Source of the DNA: a virus
Length of the DNA: 64,000 nucleotides
Virus record (IMG/VR): IMGVR_UViG_3300042396_000691
Span: 1 to 64,000 of that record
Direction: 5' to 3' (one strand)
Shown here: positions 22,699 through 30,851 of the stretch, piece after piece
Position numbering within the stretch: the first letter of the stretch is position 1
Layout: each line of letters opens with the position of its first letter
Notes under the pieces: model-generated
The model's database searches: none
The model's input: only the letters and a program-made list of their open reading frames with translations
What the model was told of the DNA's origin: nothing
Translations under genes and position numbers: made by a program

Positions 22699-23287
22699 TG
22701 AAATTATGTTTAATCAGAGAGTACCCAGTTTGCTTGTTGTTGACAACTTTTACAAAGATCCAGATTGGATAGTTGAAAAAACAAAAGATTTTGATTTTAA
22801 AGAAGAAAACAAATTCTACAAAGGAAAAAGAACAACAGGTTGTTTGTTTCCTTATGTAAAAGAAGAATTTGAAAAGTTATTGCAAGTACAAATAGTAGAT
22901 TGGTTAAATCAACCAATGAATGGTGTTTTTCAAATAACATCTGGAAATGACCCATTGGTATGGCATAGTGATTCACAAGATTATGCAGCAGCAGTATACT
23001 TAACCAAAGATGGTCCAACAAATGCTGGCACATCATTTTGGAAAGATAAAAAATATGGATGCAGAAGACCACCAAGCCATCCGTTAGAAAATAAACAAGG
23101 AATAAATGATTTAGACATATACACACAATACAACTTATTAAATGAAGACAATTGGGAATTAGTGGACAGGGTTGGATCTGTATACAATAGACTGGTTCTT
23201 TGGGATGGAAAAATGATTCATTCAGCCACAATGTACGGTGAGTTTTCTAGGTTGGTTCAACTGTTCTTTTTTAATGTGAGAAAATAA
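22691..23287 (+). CDS. 2OG-Fe(II) oxygenase-like protein (DUF6445-like)
   Basis: 198 residues from ATG 22691. The iron ligands read H92-x-D94 (WHSDSQDYAAAVYLT) and H177 (GKMIHSATMYG), with an Arg shortly after for 2OG. The layout matches small dioxygenase-like proteins found with capsule or LPS genes. It directly precedes the glycosyltransferase-methyltransferase fusion, suggesting it acts on the same glycan or its protein carrier (inference). It is the second such enzyme in the window. Confidence 0.7.
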   Translation: MDDEIMFNQRVPSLLVVDNFYKDPDWIVEKTKDFDFKEENKFYKGKRTTGCLFPYVKEEFEKLLQVQIVDWLNQPMNGVFQITSGNDPLVWHSDSQDYAAAVYLTKDGPTNAGTSFWKDKKYGCRRPPSHPLENKQGINDLDIYTQYNLLNEDNWELVDRVGSVYNRLVLWDGKMIHSATMYGEFSRLVQLFFFNVRK

Positions 23288-24543
23288 TGCCATACTTTTC
23301 TATAGTTACACCAACACACAATACACAGTTTCTTGCTAGACTTTCTCGCTCTATAGCAAGGCAAACATTTAAAGATTTTGAATGGGTGATTGTTCCAAAT
23401 GGAAACGCCAACATTGATATTGAATCTTTGGCTTTTAAACCAAGGGTTGTAGAATCAAAAAACCCTAATTCAAAATTAATTGGACTCTTTAAAAAAGAAG
23501 GGTGCATGGCATCAAATGGAAGTGTAGTAGTTGAAGTTGATCATGATGATGAATTAACAGAAGATTGCTTGCAGGAATTATATAACACATTTAATCTTGA
23601 ATCAGATGAACCAATTGATTTTGCATATTCGAATTGTGCAGAAATAGACCCTGATGGGAAACCATTTGTTTATTCTGATTATTATGGTTGGAGAAATAGA
23701 CCTTTTAAGTATCACGGAAAAGATCTTCTAGAATTAATATCTTTTGATTCAACTCCAGCATCATTTTCTAAAATTTGGTTTGCCCCAAATCATGTTCGTG
23801 CTTGGAAAAAATCGTTTTATGAAAAGATTGGTGGTCATGATGAAACGATGGAGGTTTTAGATGATCACGATATTCTTTGTAAAACATACATACAAGGAAA
23901 TGTTAAACATATAGATAAGTGCTTGTATATTTACTATAAGCACAAGAACAATACCTGTTACGGTGAAAAGAATGCTTTCATTCAAGAAGAAACATTAAAT
24001 ATTCATGATAGGTATATCTATTCATTAGCTGAGAAATGGTGTGATCTTAATGGTTTGCTTAAGATAGACCTTTGTGGTGGTTTTAATCCTCCAAAGGGGT
24101 ACAAGTCGGTAGACATGCAGAACGCAGAAATTATACACGATTTAAACGATCCTTGGCCTTTTAAAGATGGCGAAGTGGGATTGATAAGGGCACATGATGC
24201 ACTTGAGCATTTAAAAGATCCAATTCATGTGATGAAAGAAGCTTATAGATGCCTATGTCCAATGGGTTGGTTTTTAACACAAACTCCATCTACAGATGGC
24301 AGAGGTGCTTTTCAAGATCCAACACATATATCATTTTGGAATAGCAACAGCTTTTGGTACTACACAAAAAGAGATCAGGCAAAATATATTGGAACACCAG
24401 TAAGGTTTCAAGCAAATAGAATTAAAAACTTTTATCCAAGCGAGTGGCATAAGACACACAATATTCTTTATGTAAAAGCCGATATGTTAAAAGTTCCAGA
24501 TGAAATATTAAAAATGAGAGTACCAGGAGAGGTTTCAATATGA
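23287..24543 (+). CDS. GT2 glycosyltransferase fused to a SAM methyltransferase
   Basis: 418 residues. The N-terminal GT-A domain starts MPYFSIVTPTHNTQFLARLS and has the donor metal motif DHDDE (85-89). After residue about 255 a class I methyltransferase begins with IDLCGGFNPPKGYKSVDM (SAM loop and acidic residue) and contains AHDALEHLKDPIHVMKEAYR, typical of small-molecule methyltransferases acting on glycans. A two-domain enzyme could add a sugar and methylate it or its acceptor. It shares the last bases of the oxygenase gene and overlaps the next start. Confidence 0.9.
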   Translation: MPYFSIVTPTHNTQFLARLSRSIARQTFKDFEWVIVPNGNANIDIESLAFKPRVVESKNPNSKLIGLFKKEGCMASNGSVVVEVDHDDELTEDCLQELYNTFNLESDEPIDFAYSNCAEIDPDGKPFVYSDYYGWRNRPFKYHGKDLLELISFDSTPASFSKIWFAPNHVRAWKKSFYEKIGGHDETMEVLDDHDILCKTYIQGNVKHIDKCLYIYYKHKNNTCYGEKNAFIQEETLNIHDRYIYSLAEKWCDLNGLLKIDLCGGFNPPKGYKSVDMQNAEIIHDLNDPWPFKDGEVGLIRAHDALEHLKDPIHVMKEAYRCLCPMGWFLTQTPSTDGRGAFQDPTHISFWNSNSFWYYTKRDQAKYIGTPVRFQANRIKNFYPSEWHKTHNILYVKADMLKVPDEILKMRVPGEVSI

Positions 24544-24905
24544 TACATAATTCATTTATTGGCACTGGTGAATTAATTGATAAAATAACAATTTTAAAAA
24601 TAAAATGCTCAGTAATAAATAATGAAAATAATATTAATCAATTAGAAAGTCTTTTAACTATTTATAATCAAATGCCAGAAAATTTAAGGATTAAGATTAT
24701 TGAATTTGAAGAAGAGCTTTTTTATATAAATAAAGTAATATGGAAATATGAGAATATTGTAAGATCAAAAGTTAACGATGAAGAAATTTTAAAAGCTGCA
24801 AAATCTATATTTGAGTACAACGACAAAAGAAACAAATTAAAAAAGTTAATAGACGAAGAAACAATAAGCGGTTTCTTTGATGAAAAAATGCATGAAATAA
24901 ATTAA
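24540..24905 (+). CDS. DUF6165-like protein
   Basis: 121 residues. The N-terminus FIGTGELIDKITILKIK matches the DUF6165 pattern GELIDKITIL, a small helical family found in polysaccharide clusters. The role is not established. It overlaps the fusion enzyme by 4 nt (ATGA) and ends 3 nt into the convergent gene, so it belongs with the glycan group. Confidence 0.7.
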   Translation: MIHNSFIGTGELIDKITILKIKCSVINNENNINQLESLLTIYNQMPENLRIKIIEFEEELFYINKVIWKYENIVRSKVNDEEILKAAKSIFEYNDKRNKLKKLIDEETISGFFDEKMHEIN

Positions 24906-25579
24906 TTTTTCCATTTTTCTTCAAGACTATTGTAAATTTTTTCTCTAAAATCAAAGTGTTTTTCTATAGAATTACATGCAGCCAAATGAAATCCAAAAGA
25001 GTCATCTTTTGTTTTTGACCAATGTTGTTCAACTGAAAACTTACAAGCCGTATCAATATCTGCATATTTGAAACCAAGATCTATCATTCTCTTATATATT
25101 GTACAGCACAAGAAAACATCTTCAGCATGATCACAATATAGGTCGCCAATAATTTTTGATGCTTGATCCATAAATGCTTTTGATCTTAAAGAAAATCCAC
25201 CGTTGCCAACATGGTTTATGCCATTTGGAGAATGAGGCCAAGTAGCACCAATGTAATCGTATTTTAAAAAATCATCTGTCCATTTTTCTGTTTTATAAAT
25301 TAAACCATCGTGTTGAACAATTAATGCAAATTTTGTTTCTATGTATTTTGGAAATTCTTTAATCATAAAATTATCGTATTCTCTAGCAGACGATATTTTA
25401 TTTATGTTTACATATTCAATATCATATTCTTTTAACTTATAATGTTTTATGTCTGAAAAATAAATTGCTTTATTAAAAATAATTCCACAATTTGAAAAAC
25501 AATGAATTATTGATTTTGCAGCATTGTTATAGTTCTTGCAATCGACTATACAAATTGTTATATCGTTTAAATTAATCAA
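24902..25579 (-). CDS. DUF5672 glycosyltransferase-like protein
   Basis: 225 residues from TTG 25579, which lies 5 nt after a GGAG on the - strand. This start gives INLNDITICIVDCKNYNNAA as expected for the family, while the longer frame to 25678 would run through a promoter of the other strand. The core has FALIVQHDGLIYKTEKWTDD, YDYIGATWP and VGNGGFSLRSKAF, the DUF5672 signature (acceptor and donor segments of a GT-A-like fold). It probably transfers a sugar to a surface glycan. Confidence 0.8.
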   Translation of the reverse strand: MINLNDITICIVDCKNYNNAAKSIIHCFSNCGIIFNKAIYFSDIKHYKLKEYDIEYVNINKISSAREYDNFMIKEFPKYIETKFALIVQHDGLIYKTEKWTDDFLKYDYIGATWPHSPNGINHVGNGGFSLRSKAFMDQASKIIGDLYCDHAEDVFLCCTIYKRMIDLGFKYADIDTACKFSVEQHWSKTKDDSFGFHLAACNSIEKHFDFREKIYNSLEEKWKN

Positions 25580-25594
25580 AATACTCCAATCAAT

Positions 25595-25620
25595 TAAATA
25601 ATTTGACAGATGTACGAATA
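25595..25620 (+). promoter_or_regulatory. Bipartite promoter-like element, copy 13
   Basis: TAAATAA, 13 nt, CGAATA, between the divergent DUF5672 gene and the gene at 25656. It is the last copy on this strand, and no further intergenic copy was found to the right. Confidence 0.7.
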
Positions 25621-25655
25621 TTAATATATTACATATTCTAAAGGAGTTAAACAAC

Positions 25656-25865
25656 ATGAAAGTTATAATAAAAGACATTGGTGGAAATTATTTTTGCAGA
25701 GAACCAGAAGTTGGATTAACAAATGTTAAAAAAAATGCCTATGTTTTTGATTGTTATAATGAAGAACATTCAAAATTAATATTAGAAAAAACAAAAATGT
25801 TTATATCTAATACTGATTTAACATTAGAATTTGTTGAAAAAACAGAAATAAACTTAAGTTTTTAA
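25656..25865 (+). CDS. Unknown 69-aa protein
   Basis: AAAGGAG precedes the ATG. Alpha/beta look, and it is the only short gene under promoter copy 13 besides those it runs into. Unknown. Confidence 0.65.
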   Translation: MKVIIKDIGGNYFCREPEVGLTNVKKNAYVFDCYNEEHSKLILEKTKMFISNTDLTLEFVEKTEINLSF

Positions 25866-25873
25866 AGGAAAAA

Positions 25874-26344
25874 ATGAACATATTTGTATTAGATAAAAAC
25901 CCAAAACAAGCTGCTGAGTGGCATATGGACAAACACATAGTTAAAATGCCTTTGGAAACAGCACAAATTTTATGCACCATTCTTAATGGTCATGGCGTTA
26001 TGACACCTTATAAATCAACTCATGTTAATCATCCTTGCACACTTTGGGCAGGAAAAAGTATGGGAAATTTTATTTGGTTGTGCGAACTAGGGATACATCT
26101 TTGTGATGAGTATTCTTACAGATATGAAAAAGAACATAAGTGTAAAAGAATTATAGAAGAATGTTTGACATTCGCATGTAAAATACCAAATATTGAGATG
26201 ACAGAATTTGTTCAAGCTATGCCAGAAGAAATAAAGTCAAAAGATCCAATAGAGTCATATAAAATGTATTATATAAAATTTAAATCCCATATAGCAAAAT
26301 GGAAAAAAAGAGAGATCCCAAATTGGTACAATGTGATATTATGA
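25874..26344 (+). CDS. Conserved phage protein (HIVKM/HPC type)
   Basis: 156 residues. It carries a pattern seen widely in phages: WHMDKHIVKMPLETAQIL near the N-terminus, THVNHPCTLWAGKS in the middle and IPNWYNV near the C-terminus. Some databases label such proteins pyrimidine-dimer glycosylase-like, but the catalytic N-terminal Thr of DenV is not evident, so I keep it as unknown. It overlaps the next gene (ATGA). Confidence 0.75.
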   Translation: MNIFVLDKNPKQAAEWHMDKHIVKMPLETAQILCTILNGHGVMTPYKSTHVNHPCTLWAGKSMGNFIWLCELGIHLCDEYSYRYEKEHKCKRIIEECLTFACKIPNIEMTEFVQAMPEEIKSKDPIESYKMYYIKFKSHIAKWKKREIPNWYNVIL

Positions 26345-26529
26345 AAATTAAAAAAAATAGGCAAAAAAAAGCCAGACGAATAATGATATTGGCATCTATT
26401 AGAATGTCAAAAAGCATTGGAGTAAAGTTCAATAGAGTTTGTATGGAAGAAATAAGAGATGTTTATATGGATATGTTTGGAGTGGATAGTTTAATCAAAC
26501 GATTTGATATAGCAAGCATTGTTGCCTAA
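26341..26529 (+). CDS. Short basic protein, unknown
   Basis: 62 residues from ATG 26341, overlapping the preceding stop. The first 20 residues are highly basic (KIKKNRQKKARRIM) and may bind nucleic acid. It ends on the convergent methyltransferase gene. Unknown. Confidence 0.6.
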   Translation: MKIKKNRQKKARRIMILASIRMSKSIGVKFNRVCMEEIRDVYMDMFGVDSLIKRFDIASIVA

Positions 26530-27089
26530 TTGTTTTTTTTTCTTTTGTCTACAATAAATAATATATCATCAGCCCTATTTTTTATATCTCTAAGATCATG
26601 AACATAAATGTTATCAATTAAATCTTCATGAACATGTTCTATTAATGTGTCAATCCAAGAAATTTCTTGAACATCTTCTATTATAATAATTCCATTTTCA
26701 TTTAATTTACTTTGATAACCATCTAAAAATGAAGTCATGCTTTTTAAGGTATGAGGACCATCATCAATAATTAAATCAAAAATATTTTCTGGAATAGAGC
26801 TTATAAATTTTTCATCATAAGCATCTCTATGCAATATTTTCAATCTTTCTTTTTCTTTAAAAATATTATTTTTATTATTTATATCTATTCCATAAATTGT
26901 AGCATTCGAAAAATAATCTTTCCACAATAATATACTTCCACCATGATCAATACCTATCTCTAAAATATTTTTAGCAGACTCTTGTATTTCATGAAATAGT
27001 TTAGAGTAAATTTCATCAATATAAGAATGAACCGTGTTTTTATCGGTGTAAAAATGTTTTGAACTATAAATTTCAGATAATGTTTTCAT
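26526..27089 (-). CDS. Class I SAM methyltransferase
   Basis: 187 residues. NILEIGIDHGGSILLWKDYF contains the SAM loop, IYGIDINN the acidic ribose contact, and IFDLIIDDGPHTLKSM the motif IV region of the Methyltransf_24 group, common in glycan and capsule clusters. Five bases separate it from the HAD gene upstream, so both are probably in one - strand transcript. The acceptor is unknown. Confidence 0.85.
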   Translation of the reverse strand: MKTLSEIYSSKHFYTDKNTVHSYIDEIYSKLFHEIQESAKNILEIGIDHGGSILLWKDYFSNATIYGIDINNKNNIFKEKERLKILHRDAYDEKFISSIPENIFDLIIDDGPHTLKSMTSFLDGYQSKLNENGIIIIEDVQEISWIDTLIEHVHEDLIDNIYVHDLRDIKNRADDILFIVDKRKKNN

Positions 27090-27094
27090 TGTTG

Positions 27095-27487
27095 TTACCT
27101 TTTTGGCGACTTGGTTTTAATTCCAACTTTATTGTATTCGCTACGCATTTTTGGATTATCATCTATGGCGAAAAGAACTTTTTCTTTAATGCTTTCAGCA
27201 TGTTTTTTCTTAGATTCATTTTGATCTTTTGGATTACCACCAATGTTATTCATCATTAATCGATTGTATTTAACTCCAGCTTTTTTAAGTGCTTCTACTG
27301 TGTCTTTCCTATCTTTTTCTGGTCTGCCTGTTATTATATAGATTTTATTTTGTTTTGATAACTCATTAACATAATCGACCATTTTTTTAATTGGATATAT
27401 ACCATTACGCAAAATAGTGTTGTCAATATCGACAATTACTACATTTGCATTAGATAAGTACAGTTGTATGTCTTCTATTATGCCCAT
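27095..27487 (-). CDS. HAD-superfamily phosphatase-like protein
   Basis: 130 residues. Motif I VDIDNTILRNG (Asp nucleophile and Asp acid/base) lies near residue 18, then ITGRPEKDR (motif II Thr), Lys in the KKK stretch and IDDNP (motif IV). The cap is small. Resembles acid phosphatase or polynucleotide 3'-phosphatase types. In this glycan cluster it may hydrolyse a sugar phosphate, but a role in RNA or DNA end repair cannot be excluded. Confidence 0.8.
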   Translation of the reverse strand: MGIIEDIQLYLSNANVVIVDIDNTILRNGIYPIKKMVDYVNELSKQNKIYIITGRPEKDRKDTVEALKKAGVKYNRLMMNNIGGNPKDQNESKKKHAESIKEKVLFAIDDNPKMRSEYNKVGIKTKSPKR

Positions 27488-27578
27488 ATTAATTTATTGT
27501 AAACATGTTTGTAAAATTTGAATTTTTCATTTATACATTTCCTTAATATTTATATACACCAAAAAAACAATTGTAATT

Positions 27579-28157
27579 TTAATTGTGTCTACCTATTATC
27601 TTATCAAAAAACCCAATTTTTAAATTATTTTTTAAACAATATTTTTCTACATCTTTTATAAAATAAGAATCTGCCATATATGATGAACTCCATTTTATTT
27701 TTTTTGCTATTTCTGTTTTAACCATAGCATTTAATGTATCTATATTACCAATATTGATTTCGTTTTTTTGAGGAACAATTTTAAAAATATTGTGAGATAT
27801 TTTAAATATTAACATGCCGTAGTCTCTGTTATAAATTTCATCATGTGAAAATGAAAAATAGTCTTCTTCAATAACATTGTCATCGTCTAACCATATTGTG
27901 TAATCTCCAGTGCATTTTAAAATCATTGCATTTCTTTGAACATTTCCATAATTTTGATTTTTTGGTTTTTCTGTAAAATTGTAAGTAAAACGACTATCGT
28001 TCATATTTAACACACAACATTGATCATCCTGACTATATCCATCAGAACAAACAAAAACTTCATAGTTATCATAATCTTGATTTATAACACTGGTCATTGC
28101 ACGATTAAGCAAAGCAACTCTTTTGTATGTTGGAATTATTACTGAAAACTTTATCAT
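27579..28157 (-). CDS. GT2-family glycosyltransferase
   Basis: 192 residues, GT-A fold. KFSVIIPTYKRVALLNRAMT begins at residue 3, and the DxD-type site is IWLDDDNVI near residue 107. It lacks the long C-terminal extension of many family members. It sits 6 nt downstream of the next - strand gene and is likely co-transcribed with the cytidylyltransferase. Confidence 0.88.
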   Translation of the reverse strand: MIKFSVIIPTYKRVALLNRAMTSVINQDYDNYEVFVCSDGYSQDDQCCVLNMNDSRFTYNFTEKPKNQNYGNVQRNAMILKCTGDYTIWLDDDNVIEEDYFSFSHDEIYNRDYGMLIFKISHNIFKIVPQKNEINIGNIDTLNAMVKTEIAKKIKWSSSYMADSYFIKDVEKYCLKNNLKIGFFDKIIGRHN

Positions 28158-28163
28158 TTTTAA

Positions 28164-28799
28164 TTAAGTTCTCTCTAAATAGTTTTTAAAAATTGGAAGC
28201 TTATTGTTGTTTACAATTTCATTTTTATAGCCTTCTTTTGTTAAAATTATTCCAAAAATTCTTTCAAAAGCACAAGAATCTATTTTATTTTGTGGTAACA
28301 AATTTTCTATTCCGTTTTTATAAATAATATTTAAAACTGTTTTTTTTGCAAACAATATAGATCCAACAATTGTTATAAATTCTTCTGGTATTTTAAACCA
28401 TTTTGTTTGATTTAAATATTTTATTGTTGATTCAACATGAATATCTTCGCATCCAATCCAATCATAAACATAATCATAAACATATACATTGCCATCTAAT
28501 TTTTTTATGTTTTCTTTTAATTCGCAAGAATCATGAATAAGTAAAAATCTTTTGTAATCAAAATTTTTATACGCATATAACAATGCACCAGCTTCATAAT
28601 TTTTATTTTTAATATCTGCCACAATTATTTTTTCAGAAGAAATATTAAAATGATATTTTATTTTGCTATCAGAATCAACAATTAAAATTTTGTCATCATT
28701 CTCCATAAGGTCAGATATGCTTTTTACACATTTTTTTAAATGATCTAAATGATTCAATGTAATTATTTTGCATGGTATTACATAAAGTATATCATTCAT
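28164..28799 (-). CDS. Probable glycosyltransferase-like protein
   Basis: 211 residues. MNDILYVIPCKIITLNHLDH and DDKILIVDSDSKIKY (about 35-49) are in the place of GT-A strands and the DxD region, and FLLIHDSCEL a second acidic element. The family is not named, so the assignment is by resemblance and neighbourhood. It overlaps the next - strand gene by 8 nt. Confidence 0.6.
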   Translation of the reverse strand: MNDILYVIPCKIITLNHLDHLKKCVKSISDLMENDDKILIVDSDSKIKYHFNISSEKIIVADIKNKNYEAGALLYAYKNFDYKRFLLIHDSCELKENIKKLDGNVYVYDYVYDWIGCEDIHVESTIKYLNQTKWFKIPEEFITIVGSILFAKKTVLNIIYKNGIENLLPQNKIDSCAFERIFGIILTKEGYKNEIVNNNKLPIFKNYLERT

Positions 28800-29220
28800 T
28801 TATTAACCTTTTTTTAATTTCAGTTGTTGATATTGTTTTTGTGTATGGAACATACATCATATATATGTTGTTATAATCTAACCAATCTTGTGTAAAACCC
28901 ATTTGTTTATAATAGTCTTTTTTTGCCCAATCAGAACCAACTATAATGATGTTTGGATTAACTTGAAGTATTGCAATTTTTGAATCTTCATTTCCAATAT
29001 TTGGTATTACAAAATCAACATATTTGCAAGAAAGTAAAACGCTTTTTCTTTCTTCATATGAACAAGTTGGACTTATTCCTTTATATGATTTGATAAATGA
29101 GTCTGTGTTTAGTGAAACAAAAACTAAACCATTATTTCCAGATATTTCTTTACATATTTTCAAAAAATTTGCATGGCCAGAATGGAATAAATCAAAAGTT
29201 CCACCAGTATATATTTTCAT
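28792..29220 (-). CDS. Cytidylyltransferase-family nucleotidyltransferase
   Basis: 142 residues, the full length of the TagD/GCT type. It has GTFDLFHSGHANFL (nucleotide site, residues about 7-20), the central basic Arg/Lys positions, and the C-terminal ISTTEIKKR. These enzymes join CTP to glycerol-3-phosphate or ADP to heptose phosphates to make activated donors for teichoic acid or LPS. This one probably supplies a donor for the adjacent transferases. First gene of the - strand glycan operon. Confidence 0.88.
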   Translation of the reverse strand: MKIYTGGTFDLFHSGHANFLKICKEISGNNGLVFVSLNTDSFIKSYKGISPTCSYEERKSVLLSCKYVDFVIPNIGNEDSKIAILQVNPNIIIVGSDWAKKDYYKQMGFTQDWLDYNNIYMMYVPYTKTISTTEIKKRLINE

Positions 29221-29301
29221 GGTTTTACTTCTTGTTTAAATATAGTTTACTATTATAATAAACACCTTATTTAAAATAAAGTCTTTAATTATTGGAGTTT
29301 T

Positions 29302-29577
29302 ATGAAATACCTTTATGAAATATGGATAAGGGTAGAAGGAAAAAATAAAAAAAATAAAGCTTCTATAGATAAAAATGGAAGTTTTTGTATTGCACTATGT
29401 GCTTCATCAAATAAAGAGGCAATTCTTATTTTGCAAGAGGTATTTTTAAGTTGTGATAAAAGACCAATAGGAAATAAAAAGAAAATAAAACACTTTAGGT
29501 TGAAAGACGGTTGCTCTAAGTATATATTTCTTCTATGTAAGGAAAATGTCGAAAGTTATAAAAGAGAATGTGATTAA
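29302..29577 (+). CDS. Unknown 91-aa basic protein
   Basis: ATG 29302 after TTGGAG. Basic and Lys-rich, with a beta-like middle. It immediately precedes the structured intergenic element, so its mRNA could end or continue into it. Unknown. Confidence 0.65.
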   Translation: MKYLYEIWIRVEGKNKKNKASIDKNGSFCIALCASSNKEAILILQEVFLSCDKRPIGNKKKIKHFRLKDGCSKYIFLLCKENVESYKRECD

Positions 29578-29879
29578 AAGCAACTGCGTTAACAATTCAA
29601 GCATACGGTTCTTCCGCAGTTTTTATACCGAAATGAATCACATCACCAGGGGATAACCCCAAGGATTGCCAGAGAGTAGCCAAACTCTCAACAGGGTGGC
29701 ACGAAATAGTTTAGAAAGATTATTATACTAGAATTTGAGTGACCACTTCTCATACTAGACCTGATACTTTACAAGTACCTTCTTTCTAATGTCCTGTTTG
29801 GTCAAAATTTTATAACAAACTGCTTGTTCTAGGAACTTGCTGGTAGTAGTACTATCAGGGAGAAGAAGTGGCTTATTGC
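29578..29879. ncRNA. Structured 300-nt intergenic element, putative ncRNA
   Basis: No gene lies here between two convergent genes. Many stems can be drawn on the + strand: AACTGCG/CGCAGTT (29582-29588 with 29615-29621); GGGG-ATAA-CCCC (29649-29660); TGCCA-GAGAGT with ACTCTC and TGGCA (29667-29701, 7-nt bulge); TTAGAAAGA/TCTTTCTAA (29711-29719 with 29781-29789); GTTC/GAAC and GGTAGT/ACTATC hairpins at 29822-29856; and an 8-bp long-range pair CCACTTCT/AGAAGTGG (29743-29750 with 29864-29871). The density of exact pairing far exceeds that of other intergenic gaps here. Strand and class are unknown, and it matches no RNA I can name. Confidence 0.65.
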
Positions 29880-30164
29880 CTATAAGTAATCTGCTGTTAT
29901 ATCGGAAAAAAACCAAACAACAGTTTTTTCAATAAATCCTTTAGAATTAAAATCATTTACATTTTTACCAATAATTGATAGCAATGAAATAAATTCAGAT
30001 TCTGATATAATACCATTTAAATAAGATTTTCTTGTTATTTTTAACAGTAAATCAAAAGTTTCATTTGAACAAATGTCGTTTTTTGATATAGAATTAAGTA
30101 TTGTTATTGAGTTTGAAAGTTTTTTTGTTAACTTTTTACAAGCATAGTCTATTCTATTTTTCAA
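29880..30164 (-). CDS. Unknown 94-aa helical protein
   Basis: TTG start at 30164 with AAGGA in the expected place on the - strand. Helical, with an Ile/Ser/Lys-rich N-terminal half. Its stop lies at the right edge of the structured element. Unknown. Confidence 0.6.
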   Translation of the reverse strand: MKNRIDYACKKLTKKLSNSITILNSISKNDICSNETFDLLLKITRKSYLNGIISESEFISLLSIIGKNVNDFNSKGFIEKTVVWFFSDITADYL

Positions 30165-30187
30165 AATTATTTTCCTTGAGGTTTATA

Positions 30188-30691
30188 ATGGCTAAAAAGA
30201 AAAAACAAATTTCAAGTGAAATAAAACTTCTTTTAAAAAAGAACCTAAGATCTATAGTAGAAATAGAAAAGAAAAATTGCACTATAGAAGATCCAGATTT
30301 TGGAGAAATGGTTTCAAAAAAAGCTTGGAATTCATCTGATTTTGTTGATTTTGTTAAAAAAAAGAACACATACACTTACACAATAAGTGAAGGTTTAATA
30401 ATTGTTGGATTTTTACTTTTTGAAGTTAAAGAAAACGAATTGTTAATTGAAAGAATATGTATAGACAAAGATTTTAGAAGATCAGGTTTTGGTAAAGATT
30501 TTTTAGATTTTATATATAACAAAAAATACAGAAATAAAATTGTTTTTTATTGTAAAGAAGATGATGTTAATACAATTAAATTTTTTAAGAAAAATGACTT
30601 TACAGCCAATTTAGAAAAAAATTACTTTGGAATAGATGATGATGCGATTAAGTTTACGAAGGAGGTTTTTTATGAAGAAAACAAAAAATAA
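30188..30691 (+). CDS. GNAT-family N-acetyltransferase
   Basis: 167 residues from ATG 30188 (GAGG before it). The acetyl-CoA loop is RICIDKDFRRSGFGKDFLDF (about residues 99-118), the R/Q-x2-G-x-G/A pattern of the GNAT fold. IFYCKEDDVNTIKFFKKNDF-like sequence near residue 130 is the usual substrate-side helix region. The N-terminus is a basic tract (MAKKKKQ). Substrate unknown; a protein or small-molecule amine is possible. Confidence 0.75.
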   Translation: MAKKKKQISSEIKLLLKKNLRSIVEIEKKNCTIEDPDFGEMVSKKAWNSSDFVDFVKKKNTYTYTISEGLIIVGFLLFEVKENELLIERICIDKDFRRSGFGKDFLDFIYNKKYRNKIVFYCKEDDVNTIKFFKKNDFTANLEKNYFGIDDDAIKFTKEVFYEENKK

Positions 30692-30851
30692 AATACTTGT
30701 GAATTGTTTAGGTTGGTGCAATAAACAATTTCTAAGTTGTGATCCAGCAACAAATAGAATCTGTAAAAAGTGCAAAGAAAAAATGGATAATAAAAAAAAT
30801 GAAATGGGTAAAAATTACTTTTACGAAAAAAAAATAGAGATAAATGAGTAA
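30672..30851 (+). CDS. Small Cys-rich protein
   Basis: 59 residues from ATG 30672 after AAGGAGG. C11, C15, C22 and the CKKCK pair near residue 30 suggest a zinc site. Overlaps both neighbours. Unknown. Confidence 0.6.
   Translation: MKKTKNKILVNCLGWCNKQFLSCDPATNRICKKCKEKMDNKKNEMGKNYFYEKKIEINE

Noticed and set aside
29578-29879. tRNA cluster, tmRNA, RNase P RNA or group I intron in the structured gap.
   Set aside because: No T-loop, no acceptor stem with CCA-like end, and none of the conserved group I or RNase P core strings are seen.
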